Of a stretch of DNA of 40,411 nucleotides, positions 18,856 to 27,875 are shown in pieces. The position numbers and the translations under genes were made by a program. Position 1 is the first letter of the stretch, and the number at the start of each line of letters is the position of its first letter. This stretch comes from Pseudomonadota bacterium (GTDB lineage: Bacteria > Pseudomonadota > Alphaproteobacteria > Acetobacterales > Acetobacteraceae). The stretch is taken from the NCBI GenBank assembly GCA_019351895.1, contig JABBOH010000002.1:53325-93735 (forward strand), read 5' to 3'. A model generated the notes under the pieces. The model was given only the letters and a program-made list of their open reading frames with translations, was not told the origin of the DNA and did no database searches.

Positions 18856-21800
18856 GTGAGCGTGATGAGGGAGGTGATCACCGGCAGGATTGGCGGCATC
18901 CTGTGCCTGGGGCTGGGCGCGTGCATACTCGCGGCCATCGCGTCCGTGCCGCTCTCCGCCGGACAGCAGACCATCGTCGGGCTGTCGACCGCCGCGATCT
19001 TCTTCGTCGCGAACCGCTTCAGCGACCGGCGCGTCACGCTGTTCCTGTCGATCCTGTCCCTCGCGATGTCCGCACGCTACATCTACTGGCGGGCGACGGA
19101 GACGCTGACGTTCCAGACGACGCCGCAACTCGTGCTCGGCTCGCTGCTGGTGATGGCGGAGTTGTACGCGGTCGTCGTGCTCGTGCTCGGCTACATCCAG
19201 ACCGCCTGGCCGCTCGAGCGCAAACCCGTGCCGCTGCCGCCGGACCCGAAGGACTGGCCGACGGTCGATGTCTATATCCCGACCTACAACGAATCACTGT
19301 CGATCGTCCGGGCGACCGCGCTCGCCTGCCGCGCGCTCGACTACCCGGCCGACAAGTTCCGGGTCTACATCCTGGACGACGGCAAGCGGGAGGAATTCCG
19401 CCGCTTCGCCGCGGAAGCCGGCATCGGCTACATCACACGCACAGACAACAAGCATGCCAAGGCGGGCAACCTCAACCACGCGATGACCGTCACGCGCGGA
19501 GAGTTCGTCACCATCTTCGACTGCGACCACATCCCGACCCGCGCCTTCCTGCAGCTGACGGTCGGCTGGCTGGTGCAGGAGAAGAACATGGCGATGGTGC
19601 AGACGCCGCACCATTTCTACTCGCCAGATCCCTTCCAGCGGAATCTTGCCGCCGGCAGCCGCGTGCCGCCCGAAGGCAACATGTTCTACGGCCTGTTGCA
19701 GGACGGCAACGACTACTGGGACGCGACCTTCTTCTGCGGCTCCTGCGCCGTCATCCGCCGCGCCGCGCTGGACACGATCGGCGGCGTCGCCACCGAAACG
19801 GTCACCGAGGACGCCCATACGATGCTGAAGCTGCATCGGCGCGGCTGGACCTCGGGCTACCTGAAACTGCCGCTTGCGGCGGGGCTTGCGACCGAGCGCC
19901 TCATCCTGCATATCGGCCAGCGCATCCGCTGGGCGCGCGGCATGATGCAGATCTTCCGCCTCGACAATCCGTTCCTCGGACCCGGCCTCAGCCTCGGCCA
20001 GCGGTTTTGCTACGCCAACGCCATGGTCCACTTCTTCTTCGGCATTCCGCGCGTCATCTTCCTCGCCTCCCCGCTCGCCTATCTGCTGCTGTTCCAGAAC
20101 ATGATCGCGGCCTCGCCCTTCGCGATCGCGGCCTATGCGCTGCCGCATATCTTCCACTCGGTCGCGACCGCGTCCCGCATCCAGGGCAGCTGGCGGCACT
20201 CCTTCTGGAGCGAGATCTACGAGACGGTGCTGGCCCTGTTCCTCGTCCGCGTCACCATCGTCACGATGATCAATCCCCGCGCGGGCAAGTTCAACGTGAC
20301 CGAGAAGGGCGGCACGCTCGCGCGCGGCTTCTTTGATCTGCGCGCCGTCTACCCGAACCTGCTGCTGAGCTTCTTCATCCTCCTCGGCATCCTGCGCGGC
20401 ATCTTCAGCATGATCTTCCAGCACACGACGACGCTGGAGTTTCAGGCGCTCCTGCTCAACACGATCTGGGCGACGATCAGCCTGCTCATCCTGCTCGCGG
20501 CGCTCGCGGTCGGGCGTGAGCGCCAGCAGCTCCGGGCGCGGGCGCGGGTGCGGGTCGATCTGCCCGCCATCATCCACCTCTATGACGGCCGCGTGCTCAC
20601 CGGCCAGGTGCAGAACCTCTCGCAGAGCGGCGCGCGCACCCTCGTCGATCGTCCGGAGGAACTGCCCGAGGACAGCGAGATCGTCCTTGAGGTCCCTTTG
20701 CCCAGCGGCTCGGCGCTGATCCCGTCGCGCTATCTGCGCTGGAGCGAGAAAGATATGCTGCTGAACTTCGAACCGAAGACGCTTGCCGATGAAGCGGCCA
20801 TCGTGCAGTGCATTTTCGGCCGCGCCGATGCTTGGGTCGACTGGGCGGACTTCCCCAAGGACCGGCCGCTCGTCAGCCTCTGGCACGTGCTGCAGTCCAT
20901 CGGCGGATTGTTCCGGCCGCCGGAAGGCGCGCCCGCGAGCGCGGCCGACAAGGCCGCCATCGAGGAGACCATCCGCGCCTCTCTCGCCCGCAAGAATGTT
21001 GGCCTATCGCAAGGCGAACCGCCCGCCGAGCCCGTGGCGGCCACATCGGTCGCGGCTATCGTGGCACTCCTGCTCCTGATGCTGCCTGTCCTCATGCTGC
21101 CTGGAACGGCGATCGCGCAGACGACCATCGTGCGCCCTCTGCCGCAGACGCAGGGCGCTGACGGCGCGCCGCCGGTGCCGCTGCCGAATATCGAGGTGCC
21201 CAATCCGCAGACGCCTGCCGGGGCAGCGCCGCAGCAACCGACACTGCAGCAGCCGACACTGCAGACGGGCGCGCAGCCCGCATCCGCGGCCGGGGCGACG
21301 ATGGCCGCGGCCGCCGGCGACGCGACGCAGACGGATACGCTGACGCTGAAGACGCTCGGCGCCTCGGGCCAGATCGCGCTCCGCGGCACGAGCCCGCTCC
21401 AGGGCGTGCAGTTCGGCGTCCGCACCGACGAGGTGGTGACCAACGCGACCCTCAGCCTCTCGGGCGCGGTCTCCCCCTCGCTGATCCCCGACCTCAGCAA
21501 TATCACGGTGACGCTGAACGATCAGTACATCGGCACCATTCCTGTCTCGCCGAGCCACCCGAACTTCAACCTCTCGCTGCCGATCAACCCAGTCTTCTTC
21601 CAGGCCGACAACGCGTTGAACTTCCGGCTCACCGGCGCCTATACGCGGCGCTGCAACGATTTGCTGAGCGGCCTCATCTGGGGCACGGTCTACAACAGCT
21701 CGACCCTGACGATGACGGTGCAACGCCTGCCGCCGCAGCTCGACCTGAGCCAGCTGCCGCTGCCCTTCTTCGACCGGCACGACAATCGCGGGCTGCTGCT

Positions 21801-23445
21801 GCCCTTCGTGCTGCCCGCGCAGCCCGACGACGATACGCTACGCGCCGCCGGTATCGTCGCCTCCTGGTTCGGACAGCTCGCCGACTTCCGTGGCGCGAGC
21901 TTTCCGGTCTCCACCACGCCGCCCTCGGGCGACGCCGTCGTGATCGCGATCGGCAACAATGCCAACCTGCCCGGCCTCGCGCCCGTCACCGGCCCCGGCA
22001 TCGCGCTGATCCCGAACCCCGCCGATCCCATGGGCACGCTGCTCGTCATCTCGGGACGCGACGGCAACGAGGCAGCGCAGGCGGCGGCCTCCCTCGCGCT
22101 CGGCTACCGCACCATGGGCGGCACGAGCGTGCAGGTGACGCCGCCCGACGTGCCCGTGCGACAGCCCTATGACGCGCCGGCCTGGATCCCCACGGACCGC
22201 CCTGTCCGGCTCGGTTCCATCAGCGACGCACGCAGCCTGAACGGCGTCGGCTACGACAATCTGGTGCAGGTCGCCTTCCGCACCGCGCCCGACCTTTACA
22301 CGTGGCGCGAACGCGGCTTCCCGCTGCGCGTGGCTTTCCGGGCGCCGCCCGCGCCCATCGAGAACCTCGCCGTCTCGCGTCTCGATGTCGGCATCAACGG
22401 CCTATACCTGCAATCCATTCCGCTCGCCGACCGGAGCGCCAATGCGTGGTGGCGGAGCTGGATCCCGGTCTTCGGCGCGACCGGGCCGTTCCACACGGTC
22501 TACGTGCCGCCCTATGACGTGTTCGGCAACAACGCGCTGCAGTTCTTCTTCGACACGCGGCCGCTGAACCGTGGCGGTTGCGGCGCAATACCGTCGGCCC
22601 CGACGATGTCGATCGATCCCAATACGACGATCAGCCTGGGGCGCGCCTACCACTTTGCGCAGATGCCCAACCTTGCCTTCTTCGTCAGCGCCGGCTTCCC
22701 CTTCACACGCATGGCCGATCTCTCCAACACCACGGTCGTGGTGCCCGACAACCCGGATAGCGGCGAACTCAGCGCCTACCTCCGCCTCATGGGCCGGTTC
22801 GGCTTCCTCACCGGCTACCCGGCGCTTCGCGTGGGCGTCGCGCGGCCCGAGGAGGAGGCGAGCCTGCAGAAGGGCGACATCATCGTCCTCGGCACCTTCG
22901 CGCACCTGGGAAGCCTGACCGACATCCTAAAAAACGTGCCGATCTCCATCGGCGACGGGCAGATCTCGATGAAGCTCGGTGATCAGACGCTCGCCGGCGT
23001 CTTCCAGATCTTCGGCAGCCATCACGCGGAAGAGCGGCGGCGCGCGGCGGCGGCACTCTCGACCACCGTCAATCAGGACACGGCGATCATCGCCAGCGGC
23101 CAGTCTCCCTGGGTGAGCAATGCTTCGGTCGTGGCCCTGCTGGCCGGCACGCCGCAGGGGCTGGACAGCATCATGTCCGCCTTCCGCGACCCTGTCCTCA
23201 ACCCGCTGATCCAAGGCGATTTCAGCATCGTATCGGGCACCCAGGTCTCGTCCTTCCGGATCGGCTCCACCTACACCGTAGGCTCGATCCCCTTCTGGAT
23301 CTGGCCGAGCTACGCGCTGCACGACCAGCCCTTCGCCATCATTCTGGCGATGGTCGTCGCCTGCATCATCCTGACGCTCGCGCTCCACGTCATTCTGCGC
23401 AGACGTGCGGTCGCGAGGCTCCATGCTCGCGGAGAGAAAAAATGA
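18856..23445 (+). CDS. bcsAB: Cellulose synthase BcsAB fusion (catalytic subunit plus periplasmic subunit)
   Basis: A 1529-aa inner-membrane enzyme that polymerises UDP-glucose and moves the glucan across the membrane. BcsA half (to about residue 720): GT2 residues in DVYIPTYNE, LDDGKR and FDCDHIPT; the TED finger motif (317-319); QRIRW (355-359); the gating loop FNVTEKGG (from 479); and a PilZ domain with RQQLR (from about 556) and NLSQSG (587-592) for c-di-GMP. A linker carries a hydrophobic segment and AIAQ near 751-754, like a signal-peptidase site, so the chain may be cleaved. The BcsB half follows and ends in one membrane span and a basic tail. GTG start with GGAG 5 bases upstream; the stop overlaps bcsC by 4 bp (ATGA). 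Fusion is known in Komagataeibacter AcsAB. Confidence 0.97.
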   Translation: MSVMREVITGRIGGILCLGLGACILAAIASVPLSAGQQTIVGLSTAAIFFVANRFSDRRVTLFLSILSLAMSARYIYWRATETLTFQTTPQLVLGSLLVMAELYAVVVLVLGYIQTAWPLERKPVPLPPDPKDWPTVDVYIPTYNESLSIVRATALACRALDYPADKFRVYILDDGKREEFRRFAAEAGIGYITRTDNKHAKAGNLNHAMTVTRGEFVTIFDCDHIPTRAFLQLTVGWLVQEKNMAMVQTPHHFYSPDPFQRNLAAGSRVPPEGNMFYGLLQDGNDYWDATFFCGSCAVIRRAALDTIGGVATETVTEDAHTMLKLHRRGWTSGYLKLPLAAGLATERLILHIGQRIRWARGMMQIFRLDNPFLGPGLSLGQRFCYANAMVHFFFGIPRVIFLASPLAYLLLFQNMIAASPFAIAAYALPHIFHSVATASRIQGSWRHSFWSEIYETVLALFLVRVTIVTMINPRAGKFNVTEKGGTLARGFFDLRAVYPNLLLSFFILLGILRGIFSMIFQHTTTLEFQALLLNTIWATISLLILLAALAVGRERQQLRARARVRVDLPAIIHLYDGRVLTGQVQNLSQSGARTLVDRPEELPEDSEIVLEVPLPSGSALIPSRYLRWSEKDMLLNFEPKTLADEAAIVQCIFGRADAWVDWADFPKDRPLVSLWHVLQSIGGLFRPPEGAPASAADKAAIEETIRASLARKNVGLSQGEPPAEPVAATSVAAIVALLLLMLPVLMLPGTAIAQTTIVRPLPQTQGADGAPPVPLPNIEVPNPQTPAGAAPQQPTLQQPTLQTGAQPASAAGATMAAAAGDATQTDTLTLKTLGASGQIALRGTSPLQGVQFGVRTDEVVTNATLSLSGAVSPSLIPDLSNITVTLNDQYIGTIPVSPSHPNFNLSLPINPVFFQADNALNFRLTGAYTRRCNDLLSGLIWGTVYNSSTLTMTVQRLPPQLDLSQLPLPFFDRHDNRGLLLPFVLPAQPDDDTLRAAGIVASWFGQLADFRGASFPVSTTPPSGDAVVIAIGNNANLPGLAPVTGPGIALIPNPADPMGTLLVISGRDGNEAAQAAASLALGYRTMGGTSVQVTPPDVPVRQPYDAPAWIPTDRPVRLGSISDARSLNGVGYDNLVQVAFRTAPDLYTWRERGFPLRVAFRAPPAPIENLAVSRLDVGINGLYLQSIPLADRSANAWWRSWIPVFGATGPFHTVYVPPYDVFGNNALQFFFDTRPLNRGGCGAIPSAPTMSIDPNTTISLGRAYHFAQMPNLAFFVSAGFPFTRMADLSNTTVVVPDNPDSGELSAYLRLMGRFGFLTGYPALRVGVARPEEEASLQKGDIIVLGTFAHLGSLTDILKNVPISIGDGQISMKLGDQTLAGVFQIFGSHHAEERRRAAAALSTTVNQDTAIIASGQSPWVSNASVVALLAGTPQGLDSIMSAFRDPVLNPLIQGDFSIVSGTQVSSFRIGSTYTVGSIPFWIWPSYALHDQPFAIILAMVVACIILTLALHVILRRRAVARLHARGEKK
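21232..21261 (+). repeat. Two-copy 15-bp tandem repeat in the bcsA-bcsB linker
   Basis: CAGCAACCGACACTG followed at once by CAGCAGCCGACACTG, encoding Q-Q-P-T-L twice. It lies just after the putative cleavage site in the Pro/Gln-rich linker at the start of the BcsB half. Confidence 0.8.
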
Positions 23446-26400
23446 CGGGACGCATGGCCCGGAACACGGTCTCGCTCATCGCGCTCGCCGCGCTGCTGCC
23501 TGCCAATGCCCTGGCCCAACAGGCCGCACCTGCCGCCGCCGCGCCTTCGAGCGCCGGCCCTGCCGCCGCCGGACCGTCGAGCGACGCGCAACCGGCCGCC
23601 AACGACGCGGTTGCCGCCCAGATCGTGGCCGCGCGGAAGGCCGCTGCCGCCCGGACGGCACCGACGCCCCAGCCGCCCGCCGATGCGGCGCCTTCGGCGC
23701 CCGTCGACGCCGCGCTGCAGGTCCTCCTGCGGCAGGCGAGCTATTGGCGCGACCAAAACAACGCCGCCCGCGCGATCGAGGCAGCCCAGCGGGCGCTGCG
23801 GCTGTCGCCGGACAATGCGGCAGCCCTTGCCATCATCGCCGAGGTGCAGGCCAGCAGCGGCAAGGTCAGCGAAGCGCAGCAGACGCTGGATCTGCTGCAG
23901 CGAACTCACCCGGACGCCCCTGAACTCCATCAGGCGCAACAGGCGGTCAGGGTCGGCGCCATCAGCCCAGACGCGCTCAGCAACGCGCGGCAGCTCGCGC
24001 AGCAGGGCAACGATGCGCAGGCCGTCGACGCCTACCGTCAACTCTTCGGCGGCGCGGCGAGCCCCCCGGACTCGCTGGCGGTCGAGTATTACCAAACCCT
24101 CGGCGGCACCCAGGGCGGCTACCAGCGCTCGGTCGCGGGGCTCGCCTCCGTGGTTCGCAGCAATCCGAACGACATGCGGGCGCAACTCGCTTACGCCCAG
24201 GCGCTGACCTACCGGCAGGATACGCGGCAGGAGGGGATCGAGCGCCTCTCGGCCCTCGCGCGCCAGCCCGGCATCGGCGCGCAGGCGCGGGAAAGCTGGC
24301 GGCAGGCGCTCGGCTGGCTGCCCCAGGCCCCGCAGTCCGTGCCGGCGATCAAGGCCTACCAGGCCCGCTACCCCGACGATCCGACGGCGGCGACGCTGCT
24401 CGCCAAGGCGCTCAACCCGCCTAATCAGGCGCCGGGCGTGCAGGCCGGCGGCGAGGCCTACGACGCCTTCCATCGCGGCGACCTTGCCCAGGCACAGAAG
24501 CTGTTCCAGCAGGCGCTGGCCGCCAACCCGAAGGACGCCAGCGCCACCGGCGGGCTCGGCCTCGTACTGCTGCGCGAGGGCCGCACGGCCGAAGCGACGA
24601 CGCTGCTGAACCGTGCGATCGCCCTCGACCCGGCCCAGGCGGCAGGCTGGCGGCAGGCCCTCGCGGGCGCCCAGACCGGCAATCAGTTCGCCGCCGCCCA
24701 GGCCGCCAGCAATCGCGGCGATCTCCCCGCCGCCGAGCGCGACTACCGCGCCTTGCTTGCCCGCCAGCCGGGCAATGCCGGGATCAAGATGGCGCTCGCG
24801 GGCGTACTCGCCCGCGAAGGCAACCAGACGGAGGCGAATGCCCTGCTCGCTCAGGTCGAGGCAAGCGGCGGCCGTATCTCGGATCAGGCGCGCGCGCAGT
24901 TGCTCGCGCAGCAGGCTCAGGCCATGCCGGACGCCGCCGGCCAGATCGCCCTCTATCGTTCGGCCGTCGATGCCGACCCGTCGAGCCCTTGGCTGCGGCT
25001 CGACCTCGCCCGCGCGCTCGTGAAAAGCGGCCAGCGCGCCGAGGCTCAGACCGTCATGTCCGCGGTCACGGATGTGTCGCGCCCGTCCGCCGCCGCGCTC
25101 CAGGCAGGCGTCATCTTCGCGACCGAGACCGGCAATAGCGCCGAGGCGATCAGCCTCATCCAAAAGGTGCCCGTGCGGCAACGGACGGCGCAAATGCGGG
25201 CCGCGCTCGATCAGGCGCGGGTGCAGAGCCAGATCGACGCCGCGGTCGCCGATGCGGGGTCGGACCCGGCCACCACCCGCCAACAGCTGATGGCGATCGC
25301 GGCGCAGCGCGACCCGAGCGGCGGGCGCGGCCTCGCGGTCGCCAAAGCCTTCACAGCTCTCTCCGACCCGACCGACGCCGCAGCCGCGATCGCAACCGCG
25401 GCCGCCGCCAACCCGAACGCCGGCAGCGGCGCGCGGCTGCTGTGGGCGCAAGGGCTGCTGACAGCCGGCAACCCCGGCGGCGCGCGCGCGATGCTGGCCT
25501 CCGTCTCCGCGGCCGATCTCACCCCCGACCAGCAGACCAGCCTGAACGACCTTCGCGACGGCATCGCCATCCGCACGTCCGACGCGCTCAACACCGCCGG
25601 GCGCACCGCAGACGCCTATGACCAGCTGGCCCCGGCGCTGATGCGCAGCCCTAACAACCCATCGCTGAACAGCGCTCTCGCCCGGCTTTATCAGACGGCG
25701 AAGGATCCGAAGAAGGCACTCGCCATCAACGAGCGCATCCTGCAGAACGACCCGAACAACCCGAGCGCGCGGCAAGGCGCGGTCGCCGCCGCGATCCAGA
25801 TGGGCGATTACGCCCTCGCCTCACGCTTCGTGAACGACAACCTCATCCAGAACCCCAACGATCCGCAGAACTGGATACTCGCCGCCGACATCGCCCAGGC
25901 GCGCGGCCTCAATGACGATGCGCTGCACGACCTCCGCCAGGCGCGCGCGCTGCGCCAGCAGCAGCTGGGCTACGCCTCTGCCGGCGCTACTCCCGGGGTC
26001 ATGCTCGCCGCCAACGGCCCGGCCTCGACGCCGCTCGGCGGCGTGTCGAACAACCCGTTCCGCAACGCGCCGAGCGACAGTGACGGCGCGAGCATGACGG
26101 CGGACGCCGCCCAGGCCGGCCCCCTCGCTGGAACAGGGCTCGTGGGCGGCGGCACGCTGGCCGGCAGCGGGCTCGGCGGCGGCCTCGACCCGGCCCCGGC
26201 GACGGCCGCGCCCGACCCGATGATCGCGGACCTCGACACGCGCATTCAGGCCATCAAGATGCAGGTGGCGCCCTTCGCCTCCGCCAGCACGACGCTGCAG
26301 CTGCGTTCGGGTGCGGCCGGCACCAGCCAGCTCGCGACCTTCGGCGTGCCACTCGAAGCGAGCTTCTCCCCCGCGGGCGTCGGACGGCTGACGATGACCG

Positions 26401-27350
26401 CGACGCCCACCTATCTGAACGCGGGCAATGTCGGCTCGTCGATCTACGATCAGCAGAACTACGGCTCCGCGGTGCTCGGCGGTCCCGCGCCGGGGAACCA
26501 GACCGCGACCGGCGTCGGCCTCGACCTCAGCTTTGCCGACAAATGGCTGAACGTGGACGCGGGCTCGAGCCCCCTCGGCTTCACGGTCTCCAACTTCGTC
26601 GGCGGCGTCGAGATCGCGCCGACAATCGCGCCCGACCTCGTGCTGCGGATGACCGGCGAGCGTCGGGCCGTGACGGACAGCCTGCTCGCCTATGCGGGCA
26701 CGAACGACCCGCGAACCGGCCTCACCTATGGTGGCGTTACCCGCACGCGCGTGCACGGGCAGCTGGAATTTTCGCCCGGACAGGCCAACTTCTACGCCGG
26801 CGGCGGGTATGACTGGCTGCAGGGCCAGAACGTGATCAGCAACACCGAGCTCGAGCTTGGCGCGGGCGGCAGCTATCCCGTGTACAAAACTCCGGCGGAT
26901 GAGGTTCGCGTCGGGCTCAATCTAGTCTATTTCGGGTACGGCACGAACGAGGATCACTTCACCGATGGCTATGGCGGCTATTTCAGCCCGCAGGACTACG
27001 TGGCGGCGGTGGTTCCGGTGACCTGGACCGCCACGCGCGGTACGCTCACCTACACCCTGGGCGGCTCGGTAGGCCTGCAGAGCTTCACGGCCAACGCGGG
27101 CCAGGTGTTTCCCACCGATCAGGGGATGCAACGGCAGCTGCAGGCGCTGGCGAGCGGCAACACGACAATTCAGACGAGCTATCCGAGCCAGAGCGTCACC
27201 GGCATCGTGGGCGGTCTCAACGGAAGTTTCGAGTATCATCTGACACCGACGCTGCAGGTGGGCGGCTCGGCGGCTTACCAGAAGTCGGCGGACTGGAACG
27301 AGGCCGATGTCATGGCGTTCGCGAAATACACCTTCGCGGGGCCCGAGTGA
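23442..27350 (+). CDS. bcsC: Cellulose synthase outer-membrane export protein BcsC
   Basis: A 1302-aa protein with a Sec signal (hydrophobic to ALAQQ, cleavage near residue 25), an Ala/Pro-rich segment, then a long run of TPR repeats to about residue 850 (for example NNAARAIEAAQRALRLSPDN and KDPKKALAINERILQNDPNN). A Gly-rich linker at about 892-913 and the BCSC C-terminal beta-barrel domain from about 927 to the end follow, closing with FAKYTFAG. The periplasmic TPR arm binds the chain and peptidoglycan; the 16-strand barrel is the outer-membrane exit. ATG start overlaps the bcsAB stop, and its own stop overlaps the bcsD start by 4 bp, so the genes are translationally coupled. Confidence 0.96.
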   Translation: MTGRMARNTVSLIALAALLPANALAQQAAPAAAAPSSAGPAAAGPSSDAQPAANDAVAAQIVAARKAAAARTAPTPQPPADAAPSAPVDAALQVLLRQASYWRDQNNAARAIEAAQRALRLSPDNAAALAIIAEVQASSGKVSEAQQTLDLLQRTHPDAPELHQAQQAVRVGAISPDALSNARQLAQQGNDAQAVDAYRQLFGGAASPPDSLAVEYYQTLGGTQGGYQRSVAGLASVVRSNPNDMRAQLAYAQALTYRQDTRQEGIERLSALARQPGIGAQARESWRQALGWLPQAPQSVPAIKAYQARYPDDPTAATLLAKALNPPNQAPGVQAGGEAYDAFHRGDLAQAQKLFQQALAANPKDASATGGLGLVLLREGRTAEATTLLNRAIALDPAQAAGWRQALAGAQTGNQFAAAQAASNRGDLPAAERDYRALLARQPGNAGIKMALAGVLAREGNQTEANALLAQVEASGGRISDQARAQLLAQQAQAMPDAAGQIALYRSAVDADPSSPWLRLDLARALVKSGQRAEAQTVMSAVTDVSRPSAAALQAGVIFATETGNSAEAISLIQKVPVRQRTAQMRAALDQARVQSQIDAAVADAGSDPATTRQQLMAIAAQRDPSGGRGLAVAKAFTALSDPTDAAAAIATAAAANPNAGSGARLLWAQGLLTAGNPGGARAMLASVSAADLTPDQQTSLNDLRDGIAIRTSDALNTAGRTADAYDQLAPALMRSPNNPSLNSALARLYQTAKDPKKALAINERILQNDPNNPSARQGAVAAAIQMGDYALASRFVNDNLIQNPNDPQNWILAADIAQARGLNDDALHDLRQARALRQQQLGYASAGATPGVMLAANGPASTPLGGVSNNPFRNAPSDSDGASMTADAAQAGPLAGTGLVGGGTLAGSGLGGGLDPAPATAAPDPMIADLDTRIQAIKMQVAPFASASTTLQLRSGAAGTSQLATFGVPLEASFSPAGVGRLTMTATPTYLNAGNVGSSIYDQQNYGSAVLGGPAPGNQTATGVGLDLSFADKWLNVDAGSSPLGFTVSNFVGGVEIAPTIAPDLVLRMTGERRAVTDSLLAYAGTNDPRTGLTYGGVTRTRVHGQLEFSPGQANFYAGGGYDWLQGQNVISNTELELGAGGSYPVYKTPADEVRVGLNLVYFGYGTNEDHFTDGYGGYFSPQDYVAAVVPVTWTATRGTLTYTLGGSVGLQSFTANAGQVFPTDQGMQRQLQALASGNTTIQTSYPSQSVTGIVGGLNGSFEYHLTPTLQVGGSAAYQKSADWNEADVMAFAKYTFAGPE

Positions 27351-27871
27351 GGGCGCCCGACGAGGCCGCCCAGGCGGACGTGGCACCCGCTGCCGCAGCC
27401 CCGGCCGTCACGAGGCCCGAGGAGCCGTCCGACCGGCGGATGCGTCCGGCGCAGGACTGGCGGCCCTTCCTGCGCGCCTTGGCCCAGGAGATCGACGCGG
27501 TCGCGGGTGCTGCCGGGCGGGACGCGCTTTTGCGTGGCGTCGGCCTGCAGCTCGCACGGATGTACCCCCTGCCGGCGCGCGAATCCCCCGATGCGCTGGC
27601 GATGGAGATGACGGAGACGCTGGAGGGTTTCGGCTGGGGCCGCGTGCGGATTTCGTATTCCGAGCGCGACCGCTGTTTGTTGCTGACGCACGAGGGATTG
27701 CCGCGCGTGGGTGGCGGGGGCGATCCGCCGGGCACTTGGCTCGCGGCGGTGCTCGAGGGTTTGTACGACGGCTGGATGGCGCAGCAGGCGGGGACCGACG
27801 CGACGCTCGTCACGCGGCGTGTTGCGTCGGCAAAGCCCGATGAGATCGTCATCCGCTACGGGCAGGAGTAG
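27347..27871 (+). CDS. bcsD: Cellulose synthase subunit BcsD (crystallisation subunit)
   Basis: Matches the AxCeSD family of Komagataeibacter, an octameric periplasmic ring through which four glucan chains pass, found in type I operons that make crystalline cellulose. Key stretches: LLRGVGLQLARMYPLP, GFGWGRVRISYSE and HEGLPRVGGGGDPPGTWLA followed by VLEGLYDGWM. There is no signal peptide, as in the family. The GTG at 27347 overlaps the bcsC stop (GTGA) and gives 174 aa with an extra Ala/Pro-rich N-terminus of about 30 residues; an ATG at 27440 would start where the Komagataeibacter protein does. The gene ends 4 bp from the convergent glycosyltransferase gene, without a terminator. Confidence 0.93.
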   Translation: MRAPDEAAQADVAPAAAAPAVTRPEEPSDRRMRPAQDWRPFLRALAQEIDAVAGAAGRDALLRGVGLQLARMYPLPARESPDALAMEMTETLEGFGWGRVRISYSERDRCLLLTHEGLPRVGGGGDPPGTWLAAVLEGLYDGWMAQQAGTDATLVTRRVASAKPDEIVIRYGQE

Positions 27872-27875
27872 CGGT

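Noticed and set aside
18903-20336. 477-codon frame inside bcsAB in another plus-strand frame
   Set aside because: Overlaps the catalytic part of BcsA and is Arg/Ala/Pro-rich without motif; a shadow frame.
23310-25775. Very long open frame (821 codons) antisense to bcsC
   Set aside because: GC-rich third positions leave the opposite strand open; the translation is Arg/Gly/Ala-rich without any domain, while bcsC on the plus strand is fully recognisable.
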